NCBI RefSeq assembly: GCF_003076135.1
Contig: NZ_QDGZ01000005.1
Coordinates: 248,001 to 312,000 of the forward strand
DNA length: 64,000 bases
Source: Nocardioides gansuensis
GTDB lineage: Bacteria > Actinomycetota > Actinomycetes > Propionibacteriales > Nocardioidaceae
Reading direction: 5' to 3'
The position numbers and the translations under genes are program-made. Under the pieces are notes generated by a model. It searched no databases and had not been told where the DNA came from. It saw nothing but the letters and a program-made list of their open reading frames with translations. How positions within the stretch are numbered: the stretch's first letter is position 1; each line of letters begins with the position of its first letter. This document shows, piece after piece, positions 54,588-61,920 of this stretch.

Positions 54588-54663
54588 CACCACGGAGGTG
54601 TCCGGTGGTCGGAGCAGGAGCACCTCGAGCATGGAGAACCGGCTCTCGGGTACCTGCCGGTGT

Positions 54664-55559
54664 ATGCGTCTCACAGTGGTCGGCGTCGGGCGGCTGGGCA
54701 GCGCCCACGCAGCGACGCTGTCCGCCATGGGCCACGACGTGCTCGGGGTCGACGTCGACGCGTCGCTCGTCGGCACCCTGGCCGAGGGCCGCTCGCCCTA
54801 TGCCGAGCCCGGCCTCGAGAGGCTGCTCGCGGAGGGCACGGCGGCGGGTCGGCTCGCCTTCACGACCGACCTGTCCCGGGCGGCCGCCCACGCCGCATCT
54901 CGCTGGTCAACGTGCTCGCGGAGATGTGCGAGCGGTCGGGCGCCGACGGGGCCGGCCTCGTCGAGGTCGTGGGGGCGGACCCGAGGATCGGCAGCCAGTT
55001 CCTCGCGCCCGGTCTGGGCTTCGGTGGCGGCTGTCTGCCCAAGGACCTGCGGAGCTTCCTGGCACGGGGCAGGGAGCTCGGCATGACCGTGCCGCTGGAG
55101 CTGATCGCCCAGGTGGACGCCGTGAACCGGCACCAGCGCGACCGGGTGCTCGCGATCGTCCAGGACATGGTCGGCGGGTCGGTGCGGGGCAGGGAGGTGG
55201 CCGTCCTCGGCGCCGCGTTCAAGGCCGGGGTCGACGACATCCGCGACTCCCCGGCGCTGGCGGAGGTCGTCGCCCTCCGCGATGCCGGGGCACACGTCCG
55301 GGTGCACGACCCGGCCGCCCTCACGGCGGCCAAGGCCGCCGTGCCCGGGCCGGACTATCTCGAGGATGTCGAGGACGCCTGCCGTGGCGCGGAGGCCGTG
55401 CTCCTGCTGACCGACTGGCCGGACTATGCCGCGCTCGACCCGGTGTGGCTGCGCGGGCTCGTGGCGGCGCCCCGGCTGCTCGATGCCCGGCTCGTCGTCG
55501 ACGTCCTCGCCTGGCGGGCCGCGGGGTGGGAGGTCCGCGCCCTGGGCCGGAGCGCCTGA
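54664..55559 (+). pseudogene. UDP-glucose 6-dehydrogenase-like gene with a large internal deletion
   Basis: The frame from ATG 54664 gives the Rossmann start LTVVGVGRLGSAHAATLSAM and continues to FTTDLSRAAAHA (about residue 77). At 54895-54900 it jumps into another frame at ISLVNVLAEMCERSGADGAG, then GLGFGGGCLPKDLRSFLARG (catalytic cysteine) and VAVLGAAFKAGVDDIRDSPA to the stop at 55559. Normal relatives have some 150 more residues between these parts, including the proline and lysine of the active site, so about 450 bp are missing. The product cannot work. In health it would supply UDP-glucuronate for the UXS enzyme at the other end of the cluster. Confidence 0.85.
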
Positions 55560-56506
55560 TGCGCGTCCTCGTCTGGCACGTCCACGGCTCATGGCTGACC
55601 TCCTTCCTCCAGGGCAGCCACGACTACCTCCTGCCGACCCTGCCCGGCCGCGGACCCGACGGACTGGGCCGGGCCGCCTCCTGGGACTGGCCCGCCAGTG
55701 CCGTCGAGATGTCGCCCGCGGAGCTCGCCGACGCGGCCGTGGACGTGGTGGTCGTGCAGCGCCCGCACGAGCTGGAGCTGGCGACCCGGTGGCTCGGCCG
55801 GCGCCCGGGCCGGGACGTGGCCGCGGTCTATCTCGAGCACAACACGCCCGGGGGCGACGTGCCGTTCACCCGCCATCCGCTGGCTGGTCAGTCGGAGATC
55901 CCGGTCGTGCACGTGACCGCCTTCAACGCGCTGATGTGGGACTGCGGCGACGCGCCGGTGCACGTCGTCGAGCACGGCATCGTCGACCCCGGCCGCCGCT
56001 GGACCGGTGAGCTGGCGCGCGCCGCGGTGGTGCTCAACGACCCGGTCCGACGCGGCCGGGCCGTCGGCAGCGACCTGGTCGAGGAACTCGCCCGGGACAC
56101 CCCGGTCGACCTCTTCGGCATGCGGGTGTCGGGCTTCGGGGGCGGTGTGAGTGCCCACGAGTCCCTCACCCAGGCCGAGCTGCACGACGCCCTAGCCCTG
56201 CGCCGGGTCTACGTGCACACGCCGCGGTGGACCTCGCTGGGCCTGTCGCTGCTGGAGGCGATGCACCTCGGCATGCCTGCCGTGGCGCTCGCGAGCACCG
56301 AGGCCTGGCGGGCTGTGCCGCCCGGCGGCGGCTGTCTGGTGCCCGGCCCCGCGGCCATGCGGGCAGCGGTGCACCGGCTGCTCGCCGACCGGGCGCTGGC
56401 GGCGGACCTCGGCGCGGCCGGCCGCGAGCACGTGCGCACCCGCTACGGGCTCGCCCGCTTCCTGCGGGAGTGGGACGAGGTGCTGGCCGACGTGATCACC
56501 CGCTGA
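55559..56506 (+). CDS. Glycosyltransferase, GT4-like
   Basis: A 315-residue protein that opens VLVWHVHGSWLTSFLQGSHD and has VDVVVVQRPHELELA, VVHVTAFNALMWDCGDAP and the C-terminal donor-site phrase WTSLGLSLLEAMHLGMPAVA followed by a conserved RYGLARFLREWDEVL tail. It is shorter than most GT4 enzymes but keeps the GT-B C-terminal domain. Its ATG shares one base with the stop of the broken dehydrogenase, so it may now be translated poorly. Acceptor and donor unknown. Confidence 0.78.
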   Translation: MRVLVWHVHGSWLTSFLQGSHDYLLPTLPGRGPDGLGRAASWDWPASAVEMSPAELADAAVDVVVVQRPHELELATRWLGRRPGRDVAAVYLEHNTPGGDVPFTRHPLAGQSEIPVVHVTAFNALMWDCGDAPVHVVEHGIVDPGRRWTGELARAAVVLNDPVRRGRAVGSDLVEELARDTPVDLFGMRVSGFGGGVSAHESLTQAELHDALALRRVYVHTPRWTSLGLSLLEAMHLGMPAVALASTEAWRAVPPGGGCLVPGPAAMRAAVHRLLADRALAADLGAAGREHVRTRYGLARFLREWDEVLADVITR

Positions 56507-56530
56507 ACCGCGGGCCAGCTCCTCGACGCC

Positions 56531-56767
56531 TCACGGTGCCCTGGGCGGCTGCACCACCCGGTCGCTGGACGACGCCACGCCACCGGCGCGGATCTCGTGG
56601 GGGAACTCGCGGCCGGGGCGGGGCGCGCGCCTCTCCTTCTCCCACTCCACGGCGAGGGCCTCGTCCACCGCCTGCTTCACCGCCTGGGTGAGCGACACGC
56701 CCCGTCGACGCGCCAGCTCCTGGACTGCCGCCCGCACGTGCGGGTCGTCGATATCGATCGCGGCCAT
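56531..56767 (-). CDS. Orphan VapB-type antitoxin-like protein
   Basis: A 78-residue protein: AIDIDDPHVRAAVQELARRR, then GVSLTQAVKQAVDEALAVEW is the PSK/VapB-family dimerising and DNA-binding start; the C-terminal half is basic and proline-rich and would normally wrap a PIN-domain toxin. No VapC-like gene lies next to it on either side. GAGGAG stands 8 bases before ATG 56767. Possibly a solitary regulator or the remnant of a toxin pair. Confidence 0.7.
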   Translation of the reverse strand: MAAIDIDDPHVRAAVQELARRRGVSLTQAVKQAVDEALAVEWEKERRAPRPGREFPHEIRAGGVASSSDRVVQPPRAP

Positions 56768-56810
56768 GGCTCACGACTCCTCGGATCACGGGGGACCCCT
56801 GCCCCTGATT

Positions 56811-57048
56811 TCACAGTACCCCCGCCACGACCAGCCAGGGCTCGTCGGCCACCGGGTCGACCACGTCCCGCAGCAGCGGCGCCGGCTCCGGCTGCGCAGT
56901 CAGCGCCAGCAGCGCCGCTCGCCCCCCGACGACCGAGTCGAGCCACTCGAGGGTGCGCTGGTGCGGCGGGCGGCTCGGGCGGCACCACCTGCGGCCGCCG
57001 CTGCTCGTCGTACAGGTAGTCCTTCGGGTGGTCGTGGTGGTAGCTCAC
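56811..57048 (-). pseudogene. Short conserved-looking gene with one frameshift
   Basis: GTG 57048 with a good ribosome site (GAGGAGG, 4 bases before) opens SYHHDHPKDYLYDEQRRPQV. The sensible continuation RTLEWLDSVVGGRAALLALT, ending VVDPVADEPWLVVAGVL, stop at 56811, lies in another frame; the total length (238 bases) is not a multiple of three. The jump is in a run of GCC/CCG near 56950-56970, where sequencing slips are also likely. Function unknown. Confidence 0.55.
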
Positions 57049-57292
57049 GGTGCCTCCTCGAGGCCGGGGTCTCGGTCCTCCGACGCTCTCCCCGGGCACC
57101 GACAGGCCCGGCCCGCTCATCCACAGGCGGCTCCCGGGGCGCCCCATCCACAGGCGACACGCCCGCACCTGGCCGGGTCCTGCGAGGTGCGTGGACGTAG
57201 TCCACCTGGGGGAGCGGTGTGGATCCGGCGTGGAGTTGTCGCGATGTGGCGCTACCGTTGCCGCGCATCACCCCCCTGGAGCAGGAGTAGAA

Positions 57293-60001
57293 GTGGCACA
57301 CAAGCTCGTCATCGTCGAGTCACCCACCAAGGCAACGAAGATCGGTGGCTACCTCGGCGCGGGCTACGTCGTGGAGTCGTCGATCGGTCACATCCGCGAC
57401 CTCCCGAACAACGCCGCGGACACCCCGGCCAAGATCAAGGACAAGCCCTGGGGCCGCCTCGCCGTCGACGTCGACAACGGCTTCGAGCCCTACTACGTCG
57501 TGCCGCGGGACAAGAAGAGCCACATCACCAAGCTCAAGCAGCTCCTCAAGGACGCCGACGAGCTCTACCTCGCCACCGATGAGGACCGTGAGGGAGAGGC
57601 CATCGCCTGGCACCTGCTGGACGAGCTCAAGCCCAAGGTGCCGGTCAAGCGGATGGTCTTCCACGAGATCACCAAGCCGGCGATCCTCGCCGCCGCGGAG
57701 AACCCCCGCGACATCGACATGGACCTCGTCGAGGCGCAGGAGGCGCGGCGCATCCTCGACCGCCTCTACGGCTACGAGGTCTCGCCGGTGCTGTGGCGCA
57801 AGGTGATGTCCGGCTTGTCCGCGGGCCGCGTGCAGTCGGTCGCCACCCGCCTCGTCGTCGACCGCGAGTGGGAGCGGATGGCCTTCCGCAGCGCGTCCTA
57901 CTGGGACCTCGAGGCCACCTTCGACGCCGGAGCCGCTGGCGGCGACTCCGGTCCGCGGATGTTCCCCGCCCGCCTCCACACCGTCGACGGCGCCCGCGTG
58001 GCCAGCGGCCGCGACTTCGGCACCGACGGCCTGCTCAAGGATCCCGCTGGTCGAGCGGAGTCGAGACCCGTCCACCTCGACCGGCCGCGCGCCGAGTCGC
58101 TCGCCGCGGCGCTGTCGGACACGACGTACGACGTCAGGTCGGTCGAGTCCAAGCCCTACCGCCGCTCGCCGTACGCGCCCTTCCGCACGACGACGCTGCA
58201 GCAGGAGGCCGGCCGCAAGCTCGGCATGAGCGCCCAGGTGACGATGAGCGTCGCCCAGCGGCTTTACGAGAACGGCTTCATCACGTACATGCGTACGGAC
58301 TCCACGACCCTCTCCGGCGCCGCGGTCAACGCGGCCCGCGAGCAGGTCCGGGAGCTCTACGGCAGCGAATACCTCCCGGACGCCCCGCGCACCTACGCGT
58401 CCAAGGTCAAGAACGCCCAGGAGGCGCACGAGGCGATCCGCCCCGCCGGCGACTCGTTCCGCACGCCTGCGCAGACCGGTCTGACCGGCGACCAGTTCCG
58501 GCTCTACGAGCTGATCTGGATGCGCACCGTCGCCTCCCAGATGAAGGACGCCACCGGCCAGAGCGTCAGCGTCCGCATCGGCGGCACCGCCGCGACCGGC
58601 GAGGACGTCGTCTTCGCCGCCGGCGGCCGCGTGATCACCTTCCACGGCTTCCTCAAGGCGTACGTCGAGGGCACCGACGACGCCGCGGCCGCGCGCGACG
58701 ACCAGGAGACCCGGCTGCCGGCGCTGCAGGAGGGCGACGCGGTCACCGCCGCGTCGGTCACCCCGTCGGGCCACGAGACGAAGCCGCCGTCGCGCTACAC
58801 CGAGGCCACGCTGATCAAGGAGCTGGAGGAGCGCGAGATCGGCCGGCCGTCGACCTACGCCTCGATCATCGGCACGATCGTCAACCGCGGCTACGTCTAC
58901 AAGAAGGGCACCGCGCTCGTGCCGGCCTGGCTGGCGTTCTCCGTCGTGCGGCTGCTGGTCGAGCACTTCCCGCGGCAGATCTCCTACGAGTTCACCGCGC
59001 GGATGGAGGACGTCCTCGACGACATCGCGGCCGGCCGCCGCGACCGGGTCACCGAGCTCGCCGAGTTCTACTTCGGGTCGGGCGACGTGGAGGGGCTCAA
59101 GAGCCTCGTCGAGGGCCTCGGCGACATCGACGCCAAGGGGCTCGCGACCTTCCCGATCGGCTCGCCCGAGGACGGCATCTCGCTGCGCGTCGGCAAGTAC
59201 GGCCCCTACCTCGAGGGCCCCGGCGACGACGGCGCCCCCGCCGGCAAGCGCGCCAACGTGCCCGATGACCTGCCTCCTGACGAGCTGACGCTGGAGAAGG
59301 CGAAGGAGCTGCTCGCCAACCCCGCCGGCGAGGAGAGGTCGCTCGGCCGCCACCCGGAGTCCGGCCTGGAGGTCGTGGCGAAGAACGGCCGGTTCGGCCC
59401 CTACGTCACCGAGGTGCTCCCCGAGGACGCGCCCAAGTCCGCCAAGGCGCGCACGGGGTCACTGTTCAAGTCGATGTCGCTCGACACGGTCACTCTCGAG
59501 CAGGCGGTCCAGCTGCTCTCGCTGCCGCGGGTCGTGGGAGTCGCCACCGACGGCGAGGAGATCACCGCGCAGAACGGCCGCTACGGGCCCTACCTGAAGA
59601 AGGGCAGCGACTCGCGGTCGCTGGCGGCGGAGGACCAGATCTTCGACATCACCCTCGACGAGGCGCTGGCGATCTACGCCCAGCCCAAGGCCCGTGGCCG
59701 CGGCGCCTCGACGGCTCCGCTCAAGGAGCTCGGCAACGACCCGGTCTCCGGCCAGCCGATCGTGGTCAAGGCGGGCCGCTTCGGTGAGTACGTCACCGAC
59801 GGTGAGTACAACGCCACCCTGCGCAAGGACGACTCCGTCGAGTCGATCACCCTCGAGCGAGCGGCCGAGCTGCTCGAGGAGCGGCGCGCCAAGGGCCCGG
59901 CGAAGAAGACCTCGCCCAAGAAGACCGCCGCCAAGAAGACCGCCGCCAAGAAGACTGCCAAGAAGGCGCCGGTGAAGAAGGCTGCGTCGAAGAAGTCCTG
60001 A
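57293..60001 (+). CDS. topA: DNA topoisomerase I
   Basis: A 902-residue type IA topoisomerase that relaxes negative supercoils. TOPRIM: KLVIVESPTKATKIGGYLGA and YLATDEDREGEAIAWHLLDE; active-site tyrosine Y332 in GFITYMRTDST; several C-terminal KYGPYLEG-, RFGPYV- and RYGPYLKK-type repeats; a lysine-rich tail (KKTAAKKTAAKKTAKKAPVK), usual in actinobacteria. GTG 57293 has GGAG 13 and 7 bases upstream. Residues of about 250-258 (DPAGRAESRP) come from an in-frame copy of the dispersed repeat at 58047-58068. Two TCCACAGGCG copies upstream (57119 and 57149) may be regulatory. Confidence 0.96.
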   Translation: MAHKLVIVESPTKATKIGGYLGAGYVVESSIGHIRDLPNNAADTPAKIKDKPWGRLAVDVDNGFEPYYVVPRDKKSHITKLKQLLKDADELYLATDEDREGEAIAWHLLDELKPKVPVKRMVFHEITKPAILAAAENPRDIDMDLVEAQEARRILDRLYGYEVSPVLWRKVMSGLSAGRVQSVATRLVVDREWERMAFRSASYWDLEATFDAGAAGGDSGPRMFPARLHTVDGARVASGRDFGTDGLLKDPAGRAESRPVHLDRPRAESLAAALSDTTYDVRSVESKPYRRSPYAPFRTTTLQQEAGRKLGMSAQVTMSVAQRLYENGFITYMRTDSTTLSGAAVNAAREQVRELYGSEYLPDAPRTYASKVKNAQEAHEAIRPAGDSFRTPAQTGLTGDQFRLYELIWMRTVASQMKDATGQSVSVRIGGTAATGEDVVFAAGGRVITFHGFLKAYVEGTDDAAAARDDQETRLPALQEGDAVTAASVTPSGHETKPPSRYTEATLIKELEEREIGRPSTYASIIGTIVNRGYVYKKGTALVPAWLAFSVVRLLVEHFPRQISYEFTARMEDVLDDIAAGRRDRVTELAEFYFGSGDVEGLKSLVEGLGDIDAKGLATFPIGSPEDGISLRVGKYGPYLEGPGDDGAPAGKRANVPDDLPPDELTLEKAKELLANPAGEERSLGRHPESGLEVVAKNGRFGPYVTEVLPEDAPKSAKARTGSLFKSMSLDTVTLEQAVQLLSLPRVVGVATDGEEITAQNGRYGPYLKKGSDSRSLAAEDQIFDITLDEALAIYAQPKARGRGASTAPLKELGNDPVSGQPIVVKAGRFGEYVTDGEYNATLRKDDSVESITLERAAELLEERRAKGPAKKTSPKKTAAKKTAAKKTAKKAPVKKAASKKS
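58047..58068 (+). repeat. Dispersed repeat copy inside topA
   Basis: GGTCGAGCGGAGTCGAGACC (58049-58068) is the exact complement of the 20 bases at 1741-1760. It adds about ten codons to topA without a frame change, in a surface loop between the TOPRIM domain and the catalytic tyrosine. Confidence 0.9.
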
Positions 60002-60012
60002 CGGATTTCGTT

Positions 60013-60053
60013 GGTCGAGTAGCGCGCGAGGAACGAGCGGGCGTATGGAGACC
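60013..60053. repeat. GGTCGAGTAGCGCG...GAGACC repeat copy
   Basis: One copy of the second repeat family, beginning GGTCGAGTAGCGCGCGAGGA and ending GTATGGAGACC, just after the topA stop. The related copies at 15681-15765 lie in the other orientation. Confidence 0.75.
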
Positions 60054-60084
60054 ACTCGACCGCGCGGGTGTCCCAGCCCCGCCG

Positions 60085-60090
60085 TAGGGT
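60085..60090 (+). promoter_or_regulatory. -10 hexamer of the tmk operon (TAGGGT)
   Basis: TAGGGT ends 7 bases before the GTG at 60098. Confidence 0.55.
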
Positions 60091-60097
60091 GTGGCGC

Positions 60098-60751
60098 GTG
60101 AGCCGACAGCCGAGCCCCGGGGTGTTCGCCGAGTCCGGCCTCTTCCTCTGCTTCGAGGGCGGGGAGGGCGCCGGCAAGTCGACCCAGGCACGCCTGCTCC
60201 GCGACTGGCTGGGGTCGCGGGGCCACACCGTCGTGCTCACCTTCGAGCCCGGGGACACCGAGGTGGGCAAGGAGCTGCGCCGGATCGTGCTCGACCCCGC
60301 CACCGGCGACCTCTCGCCCCGCACCGAGCTGCTGCTGTACGCCGCGGACAAGGCCGAGCACGTCCGCCGGGTGGTCCGGCCGGCGCTCGAGCGCGGCGAG
60401 GTCGTGATCACCGACCGCTACGTCGACTCCTCCCTGGCCTACCAGGGGGCGGGCCGCACGCTCGACGGCGCCGAGGTCGAGTGGGTGCAGCGCTGGGCCA
60501 CCGCAGACCTGCGGCCGCACCTGACCGTCGTACTGGATGTGGCGCCGGAGGCGGGTCTGGGTCGCTTCGAGGAGCGCGACCGCATCGAGGCGGAGTCGAC
60601 CGAGTTCCACGACCGGGCCCGGCAGGCCTTCCTCGACCTCGCCGCGCGAGACCCGGAGCACTACCTCGTGCTCGACGCGCGGGCGGCCGTGGAGGACATC
60701 GCGGCGGCCGTGCGGGCCCGGGTCGAGCCGCTGCTGGGGAGGCTGGCATGA
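60098..60751 (+). CDS. tmk: Thymidylate kinase
   Basis: A 217-residue kinase that turns dTMP into dTDP. P-loop LCFEGGEGAGKSTQARLLRD, FEPGDTEVGKELRRIVLDP (DR-like region replaced by GDTEVG), ITDRYVDSSLAYQGAGR with the DRY signature, and LDVAPEAGLGRFEERDRIEA (LID). GTG 60098 is set by the leaderless promoter. It overlaps the next gene by 4 bases, a pairing of tmk with the delta-prime gene that is very common. Confidence 0.93.
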   Translation: MSRQPSPGVFAESGLFLCFEGGEGAGKSTQARLLRDWLGSRGHTVVLTFEPGDTEVGKELRRIVLDPATGDLSPRTELLLYAADKAEHVRRVVRPALERGEVVITDRYVDSSLAYQGAGRTLDGAEVEWVQRWATADLRPHLTVVLDVAPEAGLGRFEERDRIEAESTEFHDRARQAFLDLAARDPEHYLVLDARAAVEDIAAAVRARVEPLLGRLA

Positions 60752-61920
60752 GCTCCGCCACGCAGACGCGCACCGTCTGGGACGACCTGGTCGGCCAGCG
60801 GCCCGTCGTCGCGGCGCTCCAGCGCGCGGCGAGCGGGGACGGGATGTCCCACGCCTGGCTCTTCACCGGGCCACCGGGCTCCGGGCGCTCCAACGCGGCC
60901 GTGGCCTTCGCGGCCGCGCTGCAGTGCGAGACCGGCAGCGGCTGCGGGCAGTGCAAGGCCTGCCGCACGGTGCTGGCCGGCAGCAACCCCGACGTGTCCG
61001 TGATCCGCACGCAGAAGCTCTCCATCGGCGTCGACGAGGTGCGCGAGCTCGTACGCCGGGCCGCGCTGGCGCCGGCGGGCGACCGCTGGCAGGTGCTGGT
61101 CGTCGAGGACTCCGACCGGCTCACCGACCAGGCCTGCAACGCGCTGCTCAAGGCGATCGAGGAGCCGACCCCCCGCACCGTGTGGCTGCTCTGCGCGCCG
61201 ACCACCGAGGACGTGCTGCCGACCATCCGGTCCCGCTGCCGCCTCGTCTCGCTGACGACACCCACGGCCGAGGACGTGGCGGCGTTCCTGGTCCGCACCC
61301 TCGGGGTGGGGGAGGCGCTCGCCGCGCACGCCGCGCGCGCCAGCCAGGGTCACATCGGCCGCGCCCGGGCGCTCGCCCGCGACGAGTCGACCCGACGCCG
61401 GCGCAACGAGGTGATCGGCCTCCCGGCGCGCCTGACCTCGCTCGGAGCGTGCATGACGGCCGCCACCTCGATCCACGAGCTCGCGAAGGAGGAGGCCGAG
61501 GCCATCACGTCCGAGCTCGACGCGAAGGAGAAGGCCGACCTCGACTCGGCCTACGGCGTGGTGGAGCGGGGCCGGCGGCCGAGGGAGTACGCCCCCGCGC
61601 TGGCCGCGATGGAGCGCGACCAGAAGACCCGCGCCAAGCGCCGGGTGCTCGACGTCGTCGACCGGTGCCTGGTCGACCTCGTGTCGGTCTACCGTGACGC
61701 CATCGCGCTCGGCGTCGGCGCCCCCGGACAGCTGGTCAACGAGGAGATCCGGCCCGATGTCACCGAGCTGGCCCGGCGGGTGTCGTCGGAGGAGCTGCTG
61801 CGGATGGTCGACGCGATCTTCGTGGCGCGTGAGCAGATGCTCGAGTTCAACGTCCCGCCCCAGCTCGCGCTCGAGGGCATGATGGTGGCGCTCAGGCTGC
61901 CGGGGGGAGCAGGTCGGTGA
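60748..61920 (+). CDS. holB: DNA polymerase III delta-prime subunit
   Basis: A 390-residue AAA+ clamp-loader subunit. The Walker A is GPPGSGRSNAAVAFAA with arginine for the catalytic lysine, the usual loss in delta-prime; the zinc module is CETGSGCGQCKAC; the SRC motif is in PTIRSRCRLVSL. It works with delta and gamma/tau to load the beta clamp. ATG 60748 overlaps tmk by 4 bases, and the stop overlaps the hydrolase start by 4 bases. In Rv3644c/SCO3540 order. Confidence 0.93.
   Translation: MSSATQTRTVWDDLVGQRPVVAALQRAASGDGMSHAWLFTGPPGSGRSNAAVAFAAALQCETGSGCGQCKACRTVLAGSNPDVSVIRTQKLSIGVDEVRELVRRAALAPAGDRWQVLVVEDSDRLTDQACNALLKAIEEPTPRTVWLLCAPTTEDVLPTIRSRCRLVSLTTPTAEDVAAFLVRTLGVGEALAAHAARASQGHIGRARALARDESTRRRRNEVIGLPARLTSLGACMTAATSIHELAKEEAEAITSELDAKEKADLDSAYGVVERGRRPREYAPALAAMERDQKTRAKRRVLDVVDRCLVDLVSVYRDAIALGVGAPGQLVNEEIRPDVTELARRVSSEELLRMVDAIFVAREQMLEFNVPPQLALEGMMVALRLPGGAGR

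Noticed and set aside
57117-57160. DnaA boxes or an origin upstream of topA
   Set aside because: Two TCCACAGGCG copies resemble part of a DnaA box, but the full TTGTCCACA form is missing, there is no AT-rich segment, and no dnaA/dnaN neighbours. Similar words occur in the tad control elements.
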